In this document: piece by piece, positions 1 to 13,300 of the stretch | Position numbering within the stretch: position 1 is the first letter of the stretch | Layout: each line of letters begins with the position of its first letter | Origin: Casuarius casuarius | Taxonomy: Eukaryota > Chordata > Aves > Casuariiformes > Casuariidae | Length of the DNA stretch: 64,000 nucleotides | Direction of reading: 5' to 3' | NCBI GenBank assembly: GCA_003342895.1 | Contig: PTFA01000024.1 | Coordinates: 2,211,592-2,275,591, forward strand | Program-made: the position numbers and the translations under genes | The notes under the pieces: model-generated | The model's input: the letters and a program-made list of their open reading frames with translations, nothing else | Databases searched by the model: none | What the model was told of the DNA's origin: nothing

Positions 1-3000
1 ACAGAGCAGCAAATCATTTTCTTTGGAAAAATTAAACAGATCTGATAGACTTATACTGACTTCCTAAGCAAAATATAGGTCAAATTTGCACCTATTAACC
101 TTGACTGACCTTTCTGAACAACAGCTATTTTTAACATACGGTTCTCTCCAAAAAAAATTTTATTTGCATAATTTGTGTAACTTACCTTTGGGAGGCAAGC
201 TATACTTTAATGAGCTAATTTGTAGTTATTAAGATAAACAGTAACTTAACTAATTTTCCTCACAATGAAAATCTTTCATAAAAATTACACATGATATGAA
301 CTTTCTGGGTGCAGCTTGGAGCTGGGTAATATGAAATTGCAATAGTGTTCCAAGGGCCACGATGAACTTGTTCTTTTTTATATATATATTGATTGAAAAC
401 TGTCATAGTAGATGAATGATTCTTGATGTTCAAATGAAGTATACTGCATAGGCACCTCCCATGATTTTCCTTCAATAAGACAAAGAAAACCACCCTTTTA
501 TCAAAAATAGGTCATCTTGTACAAAGCTATCATCATCCCTGTTCCACTGACCTAATTGCATGTTGATCCTGGAACCGTAAGCAGTTCAAATGCCCATTAA
601 GTTGTAAGAAAAGGGAACTGTAATGCGGGAGCAATAGATCTGTGTTCCTCCATGCTGTTGTAATGGGTTCATGGTCTGTGTGAGCGTTCAACATTCTTAT
701 TGTAAATGCTGTTTCCCTCTGTGACCTTGGATAACCTGTCTATCATAGCATAAAATCCAGTTCCCTCAGGTTTCCAGAAAGTCTGAGTTTCATTTGCTCT
801 ACGTTGCCTAGACCCTAGGCCTTGCCTATCCTAGGGCTAATATCACTCTTCAGTGGAGTTGGCATCATAACTTTTTTTCACCAGGAATGGAATTTCAGTA
901 AAGTGCTAGACATAAGGCAAAAGTATATTGAATTCTTTCAGTAGAAGTTGGATTGGGCTTTGGGAGCCACACCCTCACGTAGAGAGGATTTCTAAATTAT
1001 TATAGACCTGAAAGGTCCAGAGTTTGATAGCATAATTTTGTCTGTGAAAAGCAGTAGTGGTAGAGTAGCTCCAAAATGTTTGAGTAGTGCTTGGTTAGGC
1101 TGTGTATCTGTTAGCTAGACTCAGACTCATTTTTCTCTCCTACATGTACAATGGCGTTAGTGTTAATTCCATACCTCCTAAAGGTCTTCAGATAGTTAGC
1201 AAATATTTTTAAAATGCTTTGAAGGTAGAAAGTGCAAAACAGTCTTCAGTTTTTCAATGTTTAGAGTGCAAGCTAGTCATTTTTGGGTATGTAGGAACAG
1301 GTTATATATCAGCTCTTCTAGTATGTGGACAGGTTTATAAAATAGATAAATTAACCTGTGACAGGATGTTCTCAATATCATAGTTAATGATACCTATGCA
1401 AAACACAGAAAACTGCTACTAAAAATGTGTGCAGGCACACACGTCAATATGAACTTCTATTGTTTTTCCTGTACTTTGCCACATAGTTGGCCTGAGTTGT
1501 TATTTACTAAAATGTCAGTGATAAAGACATGTTTCTTTTTTTTTTAATATAAAGTTCTATTTTGCGGTTATTTTCCATTTTTGAAGGACAGTGAGGTAAA
1601 TTTTGTAGACACTTGGCTTTACAAAATGAAGACTTTGAAAGCATCTGACTGCTTGAAATTGGCTTTCATTTAGCTTGGTAGAATGACTGTCAAAATGTTG
1701 GAGCAATAGAATTAATTAGCTCATTACAGGAAATGTTTTGAAAAATTAAGCTTGGAGATATGTGAATTATTTTGATAAATACAATAATATGCAGTTACTC
1801 TGTGGGAAACGTGTATGTATATGTGGAGACCCATATGCATATTCTAAAGGAGAACTGACTTATATAATTAAATTACAAAGAACAAAGAGAGGCAAGATTG
1901 TGTCCCAGTCTTTCAACCTTTTGGCACATTTCAAGAATTACAGTGTAAATTCATAAGTCCCCAGGATCAGATCCTTAATGTACTATTTTGACACTATCAG
2001 AGCATTTAAGTATTTTTGAAGTCCATGGGTAAATTAACTTTTCATGATTTCTGCATACATAATTTCTTGCTTCAATAGTATGAATTCTATAAAACAGTCT
2101 CATTAATATTTGGATCTGGGATTGTATCCTGCTTCTATTGAAGCCCAATGGCAAAATTGCTGTGGGAGCAAGACTAGGCCTGTAATTAAGTTAATAGGGT
2201 CGAGTGTTATTACATTGTTGAATTGGCACTCAATGCCATTAACATCATCCACCTCCCCCCCCCCCCCCCCCCCCAATCTTTAACAGTGAGTAATGTAAGG
2301 CAGTATTAAATGTTGGTTTTATAATTCTTTATGAGGGAGTGATAAAGCAATTGAAAAATTAATCATAAGGGAAAATACTGGAATTTGAAATACAGTCAGA
2401 GGAATCATTACAGTTCATTAATTTATGTGTAAATACTGATGTTTTCCAGTGGAATTATAAAATGCAAGTGAAGTGAAATGGCTGTTTTTATTGAAGGCAT
2501 TTTGCCATTATCATCAGATGGAATTTAATTTGTTTACAGACTCAGTGTTGGGCTGATCCACATGGAGAACTATTAACAAACTAGGGCTTTGACTCCTGTT
2601 TGTAGAGCAGCAGTTTCGGTTACCATGATAAACGTGTTCAGGGAAGATGTGGAAAGAGCTAGAGCTTTATTGTTGTTTTGTTAGATGACTAAAGTAATGG
2701 CATTAGAACTAACTACATAAATAGCAAACCAGTAAGACTGACATAAAACATGTGACATTTCTGTCTTGACTGCGCCACTGATGGACTCTGGCAGAGAGCA
2801 AAGTTGCACACTGCATGCAAAAACACCATTGTTTTGATACAAACTTATATTTGCTCTAGACTTACATGCTACCTATTCCACATTGAGTCCATTTGTGCCA
2901 GGAACAGTGTGTACAGGAGGGAGACTGGCCAAAACAGGAGTTATCAGTGCTAAAACAAGCAGATCATGCCCTGGAATGCCCCAAGCTGTAGAAGGCCTGT

Positions 3001-6000
3001 GGAGCATGGGACATGAACTCTGCAAGTTGTTGGGTTTTAAGTGCAGCTCAATGCCAGTATTTGGCTGCATGAGACTATATTTGAACTTGCAGTTGAATTT
3101 TTCACTGATAAATAGAAGGTCATACTGATGCGCTATGCCCACAGTCTACATGCATTTAAGGGAGGAAAAAAACACACAAACCCAAACCTTTTTGCTATTT
3201 ATTATTACCAGTTACCGTCATTACTAATGTTTTCCCTAAATTTATAGGGTTGGACAAACACCAGAGTGGGATTGCTTTGATTTGGAGACCATACAGATAG
3301 ATACAAAGTCATAGTTCTTGTCCCCAAACAATCTTATTTAAGACAAGATGTGTTGCTTCCATACTGTGTGTGGAAATGGAAGACTGGAATATAAAGAAAA
3401 CAGAAAACAAAACAAAAAAACCCACCCATGTGTATTAAATTGGGGGGGAGGGGGTGCGCGTGCACCTGTGTGGTGTGGCTTCTAAAAATATGCACAGATC
3501 TTACCATTTGTAAGTACTTATTCGCCATTACTATTATTTCACATGAGTGTACATGTTCCAGGATATAAGCACATAAACATATAGAAAATAATGATGTATG
3601 CATACCTAAAAGAATCAATATAAATTATTTGGCTTTGAGTTTAGCTCTCTAGTACTGTAAAATGCAATCGATCTCTGCATTGGTGAGGCCTTTCAGAACT
3701 CCATAGAAGCTGTCTGAAGCCTTCTGACTTCAGTGAGAGTTGGCTGAGACCCATACTGAGGGAAAAGTGATGATTTCACAGATAGTCAGTGCACGTTATA
3801 CTGCTTCCCACTGTGTGCTGTAGAGTGGATGCATTTCCTCAGAAACCCAGAAGTTGCTAATGATACAAATAAATACAATGATTGAAGTATATCAGGACAA
3901 TTATGGGTCAATATCCCTGAAATCCTGAGGCTTCGTATTTTCTTTCTTGTAATGTAAAGCCACATTAGAGACTGAATATTCAACAAATGCCATAGACCAG
4001 GTGACCTATTTGTCTTGTTTTTTGTAGATATAGCAGAAGACTATTGAAACATTTTACCTGCATTTCAATCTTCCTACCTCATTGAAAGTAGCATTAAAAT
4101 CCATATGTTCAACTGATTTTTTTTAAGTATTAGGCTGTATTATAGTTAACTGGTATGCATATTAATTAAGGCAATGATGACACATAGCACTAAAATGGAC
4201 AGAACGGTTGTACAGTTTCTTCAGCAAATCAAATTATACTGGATTTTTGGAGAAACCAATGTTGCTTTGTTGTGAGGCTTTTTTTTTGTTTTTAAACATG
4301 ATCCAACTCCTATTTAACTTGACGGAAAACTCCCTTTGACTCCAGTTTGAATTTTGGATCAGGCTCTAACTATGTAATTGCTTGTATATTAGAGTTACAT
4401 TTCTGCTTTACAAACATGGCAATTTGTGGTGCTGCTTTTGCAGTAAAACGTTAGATAGTGTCTTTGGTGTGGCTGGCTTCTAACTCTATTTTCCATTAAG
4501 GCTGTATTATTGAAGACAAATAGTTACATGTCAGTAATTAACTATGGATTTTAGGAAATTCTACTTAGCTGTTCTATTAAATGTGTTAATTTTTCATGAC
4601 AGAAGAGTTGGCATGGTTTGATGGAACAGAACCCAGCTTGAAACCTGAGTCTTTATGACCCTGCTTAATTGTTATTACATCACTCACTCCTCTTTGCCGT
4701 CTGGAAAAGACAAGAGAAACTGGCAGAATACAATTCATTAATTCTTTTATAACTTTCACAACTGATAATGTTAAAATCAGTTTCATTAGTCATTGTAAAA
4801 CATCCCCGATAAATACTGACATTAATCTGAAGTCACTGTTTTTTTGTTATACAGGCAAGAATCTTTGTTGACTTGTCCTATAAAAGCCATTGTCATATTA
4901 CATTTGTTTTCTCAGAAACATGACTGAGTGTAGAAATGAGGTATGGAGAACCTGTGTCTCAGAGCAGAATCAAATGATGCTATGCGAATAAAATATTTTT
5001 GTATTGACAGGGACTAAATAAAACGGATGCCAATTTAAATGCTAAGTTCAATTTTACTGGTCAAAATATCTGGAGCAAAAGGTTAAGCTAGTCTTCTTTC
5101 ACTAACGGTAATATTTTTGGATCCAAACATGCATTTTAATATAAACACTGTTTTCCACAAGTGTGCATGCCTTAGGGGCATTAAATTGTACTGTGATATT
5201 TTTTCAATTTCTCTAATCTATTTTCAATACTGATTTTAGAGTTCTGTATGTAAGAGAGAGAAAAGCTGACAAGGAGGAAAAAAAAGATTTTTTTATTTCT
5301 TAAGTTAGGTGTTTGTCAGAATTGTATGTGTGCATTTATTAGTTTGATATGATGGATCAGTAAGGAATTTTAAAACTCCAAGTGTGTGTCACAGATTTAA
5401 TTACTGTTTTTGTATCCTGTAATAGCTTTAATGGATAGCAGTGTAATTTTAAGACAATAGAAAACACTCTAGCTTCTCTAAATCAGCTTATGTTATTTTT
5501 AATCTGTGGAGGACCCAAATATATAGCATTTCTAAGTCTCACACCACAGCTGTTTTCAGAAGAGATGTTTTAATTTGGAAGAACAAGATACTTTCCAGTG
5601 TGTTCATCAGCATGCTTGTTGTTCTGCAGTGTTAAATGTTACAGGTTTAAGTTGGTCAGTGATATCACGGAAAGTCCTATGACAACAGTATTGTCAGATC
5701 AAAACCCAAATATTTTTCTTTATTGCTTTTCCTTGGATCATATTGTATTTGTTTTGGAAGCACATCTGCTACCTAGGTATCATAAAGCGTAGAGTATCAG
5801 TTGTTGCAGTGTTAAGCTTCTTTCATATTACAGCCGGTTTAATGAATACTTACTAGTGTAAGACTTGCATTGAAAGCTACTTTTGAAAGCCCCAAATGAG
5901 CAATTCCTAAATAATAATCCAGTTCTCTATTTTTTGCAGGTTATTTAGAAGATTCTCATTGTCTCTGACAAGCAAATTGGATCTAGACACTTCTGTTTGA

Positions 6001-6110
6001 GAATATGAAACAAAAGGAAGAATGTGTGTGGATTTAAAATTACTGTATTTATCAAGTTTTAGTGGTGTCAGAAGTACTGGGGAAATAGTTTGCTCTGTTG
6101 CTCATTGTAG
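1..6110. other. Non-coding DNA upstream of the NFIL3 coding exon (probable 5'-UTR intron)
   Basis: No convincing coding exon is seen on either strand; the open frames here are short (under 100 codons) and have no recognisable protein features. In mammals NFIL3 has one or more non-coding first exons separated by a long intron from one coding exon, so this stretch is most likely the 3' part of that intron (inference). No CpG island or GC-rich promoter lies in it, so the NFIL3 promoter is probably left of the window. It contains a pure C run at 2255-2274 and otherwise AT-rich unique-looking sequence. Confidence 0.55.
2255..2274. repeat. Homopolymer (C)20 run
   Basis: Twenty consecutive C residues in AT-rich surroundings. 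Long pure C/G tracts are rare in such DNA, slippage-prone and often mis-sized in assemblies; the G-rich complement could form a quadruplex. Confidence 0.95.
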
Positions 6111-6131
6111 ATCTACTACAAATTGTTTCTG
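6094..6131 (+). other. NFIL3: Splice acceptor and 5'-UTR part of the NFIL3 coding exon
   Basis: A pyrimidine-rich tract ends in TTGTAG at 6110, leaving a 21-nt 5' UTR before the ATG at 6132. The frame is open from 6111 to the ATG and closed by the genomic TAG at 6108-6110. A second strong acceptor, a T-rich tract followed by GCAG, ends at 5939 and could start a longer exon. Which one is used cannot be settled without transcript data. Confidence 0.5.
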
Positions 6132-7508
6132 ATGCAGCTGAGGAAAATGCAGACCCTGAAAAAGGAACACGGACCTGTTGACACAAGTAGCAATGTGGAC
6201 AAAATCATGGTACTTAAGTCTACTTTATCAGAAGTGTCTGAAGATTTGTCTACAAATGAAGACATACTACTTACTGAAGCAAGCAGTGGAAAAAGCAAAT
6301 CTTCAGCTTGCCGGAGAAAGCGAGAATTCATTCCAGATGAAAAGAAAGATGCCATGTATTGGGAAAAAAGGCGGAAAAATAATGAAGCTGCCAAAAGATC
6401 TCGTGAAAAACGACGACTGAATGACCTTGTCTTAGAGAACAAATTAATTGCACTGGGAGAGGAGAATGCCACTTTGAAGGCGGAGCTGCTTTCGTTGAAG
6501 CTAAAGTTTGGTTTAATTAGTTCTGCAGCCTATGCCCAAGAGATCCAGAAACTCAGTAGCTCAACAACTGTGTATTTCCAAGACTATCAAAGTTCCAAAT
6601 CAAATATTAGTTCATTTGCAGATGAACACGAACCGTCTATAGTCGGTAGCAGTTGTATTTCTGTCATCAAACATTCTCCTCAAAGCTCTATGTCTGATGT
6701 GTCTGAAATATCATCGACGGAGCATACTCAACCGAGTCGTATACAAAACAACTGCAGAAGTCCTGAAAACAAGTTCCAAATTATAAAACAGGAGCCTATG
6801 GAATTAGAGAGAGAGCCAAGAGATGACAGAGGTTCATATAAAACATCCATATATCCAAACTACATGGGAACTACCTTTAATGTGTACTCACATTCTCCTC
6901 CTCTGTTGCAAGTTAATAGGTCCTCCAGTAATTCCCCCAGAACTTCAGAAACTGATGATGGTGTGGTTGGAAAGTCATCTGATGGAGAAGATGAACAGCA
7001 GGTTCCTAAGGGTCCAATCCATTCCCCAGTCGAACATAAAAATGTTCATGCAACAGTTAAAGTTCCAGAAGTGAATTCTTCAGCTTTGCCTCACAAGCTT
7101 AGAATTAAAGCCAAAGCCATGCAAGTTAAAGTGGAAGCAATGGATAATGACTATGATGCCACACAGAAACTATCATCACCTATTGATATGTCATCAAAAA
7201 GACATTTTGAGCTTGAAAAACACGGTGCACAAAATTTGGTGCATTCTTCTCACACTCCTTTCTCGGTTCAAGTGACTAATATCCAAGACTGGTCTCTCAA
7301 ACCAGAACTCTGGCATCAAAAGGAGCTCAATGTAAAAATTCAGAGTGGTTGCAAAACTGGAGTTGTTGAAATAAAAGACAATATCTACAATGTTTCTGAG
7401 TCAGAGAACCTGTATTTGAAGCAGGGAATAGCAAACTTATCTGCAGAGGTTGCTTCACTTAAAAGACTTATAACTACACAACAAATCTCTGCATCAGACT
7501 CTGGTTAA
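6132..7508 (+). CDS. NFIL3: Nuclear factor, interleukin 3 regulated (E4BP4), bZIP transcriptional repressor; complete single coding exon
   Basis: 458-aa nuclear bZIP protein, close to the 462-aa human protein. It is known to bind D-box type sites (TTAYRTAA) as a dimer and repress transcription. It opposes PAR-bZIP activators such as DBP in the circadian output loop and acts in lymphoid development. Visible here: the basic region at about residues 79-95 ([17 protein letters not shown]), then a leucine zipper to about 130. The middle is Ser-rich; a conserved block at about 300-360 corresponds to the mapped repression domain of the human protein. SUMO-type psi-K-x-E motifs lie at K219 (IKQE) and K333 (VKVE). 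The start at 6132 gives MQLRKMQT, matching the mammalian N-terminus; the three in-frame codons upstream begin with TTG and lie in the 5' UTR. The ATG has a weak context (C at -3) and a second Met is at residue 6. No frameshift or premature stop is seen, and the intronless coding region is normal for this gene. Confidence 0.98.
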   Translation: MQLRKMQTLKKEHGPVDTSSNVDKIMVLKSTLSEVSEDLSTNEDILLTEASSGKSKSSACRRKREFIPDEKKDAMYWEKRRKNNEAAKRSREKRRLNDLVLENKLIALGEENATLKAELLSLKLKFGLISSAAYAQEIQKLSSSTTVYFQDYQSSKSNISSFADEHEPSIVGSSCISVIKHSPQSSMSDVSEISSTEHTQPSRIQNNCRSPENKFQIIKQEPMELEREPRDDRGSYKTSIYPNYMGTTFNVYSHSPPLLQVNRSSSNSPRTSETDDGVVGKSSDGEDEQQVPKGPIHSPVEHKNVHATVKVPEVNSSALPHKLRIKAKAMQVKVEAMDNDYDATQKLSSPIDMSSKRHFELEKHGAQNLVHSSHTPFSVQVTNIQDWSLKPELWHQKELNVKIQSGCKTGVVEIKDNIYNVSESENLYLKQGIANLSAEVASLKRLITTQQISASDSG

Positions 7509-7815
7509 GTTACTACTGAATAAAGGCTTATTGTTTTAAAGGATGTCATCTGCAGTAGATCAATATGTTTTGTATTATGCTGAATTTTCACTGGACTTGT
7601 GATGTCATTTCACTGTAATGTTCACATAATGTCTGATTGGTGTCTTTTTGTGCACAGATTATTATGAAGACTAGGTTGTGTTATGATCACTATGCCTTGT
7701 GTATAGTCAAGTAGCCTGTACGAAGGCTGTATATAGTGAACTTTATTTTCTTTTTGTTGTTCTACTATAAAGTGTGCAAGTTACCAGTTACAATAAAATA
7801 TTGGTGACAAACACA
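7509..7815 (+). promoter_or_regulatory. NFIL3: NFIL3 3' UTR with polyadenylation signal AATAAA at 7792-7797
   Basis: After the TAA, about 300 nt of AT-rich UTR lead to AATAAA at 7792-7797, the most likely main polyadenylation signal. Another AATAAA at 8014-8019 could give a longer form. One at 7519-7524 is too close to the stop codon to be likely. The short UTR fits the roughly 2-kb NFIL3 mRNA of mammals (from memory). The cleavage site is inferred. Confidence 0.65.
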
Positions 7816-8139
7816 GAACATCTACTCCAGTTCAATTGATTTTATGAACTTGTAAATATGTTGTTAATTAAAAACTGGCTTGTTTCTTACACTGTGCTTG
7901 ACTTCACTTACATGTTTGGTTTTTACAGCCTAACTTAATCAAATTACAATTTACAACACGCGTAACACTTCTGGCCATCTTTTTTGTTAAGACCTTTTTT
8001 GGAAGAGAATCAAAATAAAGTGGATATTTATAAATGAAACGGTATCCAATTTATAGCCTTAGCTTTCTTTAACTTATTTATTTGTGTACATTAGCCAAAA
8101 GCTACACAAAATCTAACCCAGGAATTGAAATATCAAGGA

Positions 8140-8172
8140 ACTCTCTCTCATTTGAGATAAAATGAGAGAGTA
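8140..8172. repeat. Short inverted repeat (hairpin)
   Basis: ACTCTCTCTCATTT is followed after a few bases by AAATGAGAGAGT, an almost perfect inverted repeat with a 2-nt length difference. It lies about 350 bp beyond the NFIL3 polyadenylation signal. It could be a simple-sequence hairpin or a transposon relic. Confidence 0.75.
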
Positions 8173-10336
8173 TTGGGTTTCCTGAATGGCTTGTTATAGC
8201 AAATAGGTTTTTTTTCAATATTATAGCGTTGTGTTTCAGATGAAGTTAGTGGTGTTGGGTTTGTGCATCTTCAAAGTTTTCAGAGCCTTGAAGTGACAGG
8301 ACTGGACAACAGTGTCTTTGCCAAGGGGTGTGCAGGGCATGCCCTGTGCAAGTGTGGGAAGAAGTATGCTCAAGGGCTGCGCAAAAGTGTCTATTTTGTG
8401 TGCCATGGTTCTTCTCATGGCAATGCAGGTCAGCAGTACCTTGAGGACAAGGCTACTGGATCTGTAAACTCTGAGGTCAGCTTGGCAAAAATCTACATGC
8501 AGGGCAAGCAATTGTTGTAGCAGAGTTGGAGTTATGGTATTTTGCTTCCCACTGTGGGGCATAATGCAATTGTAAGTGTGAAGTAAGGCTTACCACCAAT
8601 TTGGCTTTGGTTTTAAGGGCTTAGTTAACTGTGCTGAAATACCCTGGCTCAGGACAGGGCATTTCATAAGAACTTAAACAGACAATATGTGGGGAACTGC
8701 ACGATCCAGCCCCTTACAATTTGTACAGGCGATGAGTTCTTTGCCTGATGACTGGACAGGGCTTCAGTGTTCTTTTCCTTTGAGCAGAGCCGTTGGAGCA
8801 TGGAGACTTGTATTGCATTATACCCCCTTGGCTTGGCTTACCGAAGGTTTTCCTTTTTAAATTATTTATATAAATAGAACGTAGATTTGGCAGAGGTCCT
8901 TTTCAAGAAAATTCCCCCTTCTTTTAAAGGACTAATAAATCAGATTAACAAATAAGCACTTCCTGAATAAGTTCTTTGTTAATTGCCATGATCTATAATG
9001 GGACATTTCCATAGACTTAAAATACTAATTAAGAAAACAGAATAGAGTCAGTGATTTTTAATTTCATACTTGACTAGAGTGAGAGGAAGTTTGTCAATTT
9101 ATTTTTGGGATGAAGAGGAGTCTGAGTCACTTCTGATAGTTCTGAAGCTTGGACCAGCAGTCAAGGCAATGGCAAAACTCCCTGATGTTAGCAAGGCCAC
9201 GATTTGACTCAATATCTTTTCAGGAGCTGATGATTCACAGTCATATTCTGGGTGGACCTTGGCACGGAAATCACTGGTACTTTGTGAGATTTTTCTGGGC
9301 CTTTTTCTTGCTGAGCACTGCTCGTGGCATTCAAAGTTATTAACACATGGAGATTCCTTTCCCAAAATGTACCTGTTACTCTTTTCTCTTGCCTTAATAA
9401 TGCCGTAGACCCTGTAGTCAGGCTCTATATGTGTTTGGTAATTAATGTAGATGACATTTCGGTGTTACTGAAAATGAGCTCAGGATTACTGGGATATGAG
9501 ACACCAGGCAGTGATAGCTACTGGCTCTTTGCTTGCTAAAAAGCTTCTGTAAGCAACCACAGCATTCTTTAAATATTTTGCATATTATTTATCGCATGTA
9601 ATGTATTCAAGGAGAGAACTTAAAACTCTCAGTGTTGCCATCTGTGTGTAAGCCTAGATCTATGGTTTTTTCAATTTCTTGTTACTTACGGTTGTTTGTC
9701 ATGATGGAAGAATGTAGCCCTTTTTTTAGCTCACTATATTTTACACTATTTTACGTATCTGTTTTGTGCAATTAATACTTAACAGTAATGATACAGTTAA
9801 TTTGCTGAAGGATGTCATTGCAAGTAAGCTATAGCATGGAGCTTAGGAGCATGGAGCACAATCAGATGTTATTTATACTCCCCCTCATACCTTAGTGTTA
9901 TGCTTCATCTGAAGAAAAAATAAATAATTTCTTTTGTTCAAAACTAGAACTAATTACAACATGATTTTCTATTATGTTCATTGTACTAGTCTGACCCATA
10001 GGTTAGGTGTTCTCTCTCCATTTCTGCAGCTGATGACAGATCTTTCTATGCCCAAGTTATTACTTCTATGGCTAGAATCTGGAGTATCTTTCATGAACTG
10101 AAGTTACAAAATGCAGGAGTGTGGGTGGTATGTACAGAGCCAGACCCCTGGCTACAGTCTAATCCTCCAAACTGGTCAGCTGAAATTCTCAGCCGAAATA
10201 AATCTGGTGTAGCTGCTCTCCTCACTCAGCCCCATCTTTAGCCAGCTTTTCTCCAGTGTGTTATATCAGGAAAGAAGAATTATTATATTGCAGTGAGATT
10301 TTGCTCCCTTACACAAAATTTCAGCTGGTATACAGT

Positions 10337-10384
10337 TTTATATATATATTATATGTATACAATATAGATATATACACATATAAA
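10337..10384. repeat. AT-rich (TA)n-type degenerate microsatellite
   Basis: An imperfect TATATA/ATACA/ATAGATA tract, nearly pure A+T. No coding or regulatory role is suggested. Confidence 0.8.
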
Positions 10385-13300
10385 CATGAATTGAGGAGCT
10401 GGAGAGTCAGCTGTGTGTCATGTGTCTCCCTCCTCCCCTGAGGCTGCCTTTCCTGTGTCCTTGGCTGGTCTACTAGTTTCTACATTGGAGAGCTAAGGGT
10501 TTGTTTGAGCACAAAATGTGCTTTAACTGAGTGGATACAAGCTGGTATGCACATCCTCTAAGTTATAAAAACTCTTGTAACCTCAGTGATTAACTGAGAA
10601 AACAACATAATACATGCTGAAAGTGGAATCTTTCTCTGGTGAAGGAGGACGGATGACTTTGTGGGGAGTGGTTATAAAGAGGTACATGCAAACATAAGAG
10701 AGGCTCAAGCATAAATTCAGACTTCTCAAAACACAGATTCATTAAAGAAATTACGTAGCAATCCATAGCCAATCCTTCTATTTAAGCAAATAGCTCAGTC
10801 AGGAAAACAAAAGGCAGGGACTGGAGTTTCTATAAAGTGTGATTTATGTTTGAATTGCAATTTTATGATCTCTAATCAAACAACAATGGAATTTATTGCA
10901 GCTTAGCTGTTATCTGTGGATGGAAGCTGAGTTTTCCACTTTTTACTGAAATCAGTTTTCTGCAATAATGTTGCCCCATCTAAAACAAGCTTCCTTGGTC
11001 TAAGTTGAACTGAAATGCACCAGTAGTTTAGGTTACCAGGTAAGCATGACGTAGTGATTGCTTCTTGCTGCTCTTGATTCTTTAGCCCCACCAGAATACA
11101 ACTCCTGGAAATAAAAGGAAAGTTGATATATTGTAGGACCTATATGGAAAGTTACTTGCAGCAGTAATCAGTAAATTAAAACATAGGCATGCAGGATCTA
11201 TTGTCCTGTCCTCTCAGGAACACGTTAAAGATGGGTATGGTCATGTGTAAGTTTACACTGCAGGTTTCTTTTGTTACTCTTCTACATGTCAGAGGTTATG
11301 TATGGAATATAGGAAAAACAGATAAGGTTCTCAACATGCCCAGGAGTAAATTATTCACTGTTTAAAAAAAATGTGTATAGGTGGTGGTTTTGGGGTGTGG
11401 ATATGTTTACTTTGGAAAGAGGATATGTAGCATGAATGCTCTTGAACTCTGTCAAATCCTATGGAAAACATTTAAATCAAACTTGGTAAGTAGGGTAGAT
11501 TTTTATTTTGGTCAAGCTGGACACGTATTAGAACTATAAAGTACCTGAAAATAAGTCTGTAGGATGTGCTTTCAAATGAGAATCTTAAGAGACATCACAT
11601 ATGGAAACTAGAAACCCCATAGGCTTAATACAAAAATTGTCATTTTTCATGGGGACATAGAAATTATCATGCCAGGTTATTTGTTTAGTCCTGAATCTTG
11701 CCTTTGATAATTGTTAGTAAGAAAAGCTTCACAGAAGGTTTTAAGAAAGCCCATAGCAAATAACTGTGGATTAACAAGGTAAGTTTTCCCCTAGTGACAT
11801 CAACTAATGGTTGATTGATACTGTGAAGTAAGAGTATCAGTTCCTCTGTTAAATCTGCCTAACTTAATTATTAATAAAGATAATGATATGTTCTCATGTT
11901 CCATTAGCATCTGTATTTTTGTAGATATAAAGATTGAATAAGGATATGCATATACATACACAAATACTATATATTACTGTTTTCTGGATCCCTTCCAACT
12001 TCTGCCTTCAGTAAAGCTTATGAATTGCACAGGATAGAGATACAATTAAATTTTATTAAGAGTATTCTGTATAGCCAAATATCCCCTTGTTCATAAATAG
12101 GAAATGGGTAAATGGCAATGCCTGATTTATCTTCTCTCTATGCCGCTTAATATTTTGTGTATTTTCATTGCCCTTATGTCCATGTGAGCAGTTTGTGAGA
12201 AAATACTTAACATTCATTTTCTGTAGAACTTAATAGAAATGTAAAATTGCACCATAAACACATTTCTGAAGTTATACTAAAATACCAAATCCTACAAATC
12301 TTTTCTACTTGCTAGTATATAAATATGCTTTTGGAAATAGGCAATGCACAATGAATTTAGCAGAAAACCCACAGAGAACCCAATTAAAATATGGCCTTTA
12401 TTAACACCGTATTGTTTTAAAAATGCTTGTACAGTTTATTGCACAATACAAGCTTGGTAACTACAAGAATACAACAAAACAATTTTTGGTATTTATTGCA
12501 TAACAATGAGTAGCACATATTTTTCCATTACAGAATGCCAAGTTCAAAGTTAAAAATACGAGGCCAAATCCTGAGATCTTTAACTCAGTGTCAGATTCTG
12601 CTTTCCTTACTCAAGAGGACTTTTTATGTGTGGCACGAGGGACTTATTCGCAATGAGTAAGGTTACCAGGACATAATCTTAACTGTTCACTCATGCCACC
12701 GACTCCTACCGATTTTCAGTATCTCTAAGGTTAACTCTTCTGTGACACAAGAGTGATGCATGAGTCACTTAATTCATATTACTGGTGTTAGAGAGAACTT
12801 ACTCATGTATGAATGAGAAGGCAGTCAGGTCTTCAACTATTATTTGTTCAGTGACAGCTCTAACAGGACTGGGTGAATTATGAGCAAAAGCTCAGCATAA
12901 AGGCACAGTGTTTATTTGCGCAAAAGAGAAAGCGGCAGAAGACATTTGATCTTAGAGCTCTAACTATGGCAGGAATGCACCTATGTTTTTTTATGATTCT
13001 GCCAGCTATTAGCTGTGTGCCCATGTATGAAGTGGAGTTGTGGTAATTCCTCCTCCTCATCTTCCTCCTTTAAAACAGCATGGAGATTCACAGGATTACA
13101 AACAGAAGTGCCTGGGATGACCAAATGCAGGGCCTGCAACTCTGCTGTGACTTTATGGGGGTCTTAGTCTCCTGCAAGCATCCTTCCTGCCTTTACTGCA
13201 TCTCACCTGAGAAAGACCCGAGAGGAGGAAGCTGCATCAGCCCGAGATGTTCTGGGGAAGCTATGACCGTCTAACACCATCAACATTCAGGTACAAAGGC

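Noticed and set aside
690..790. GTGACCTTGGATAACCTG as a second MIR relic
   Set aside because: Only one short block resembles MIR; the flanks do not continue the consensus.
6116..6472. 118-codon minus frame over NFIL3
   Set aside because: Antisense shadow of the conserved NFIL3 coding sequence.
8236..8562. Open frames on both strands (108 and 85 codons)
   Set aside because: Both strands open in a locally GC-richer patch suggests few AT-rich stops, not coding; no family features.
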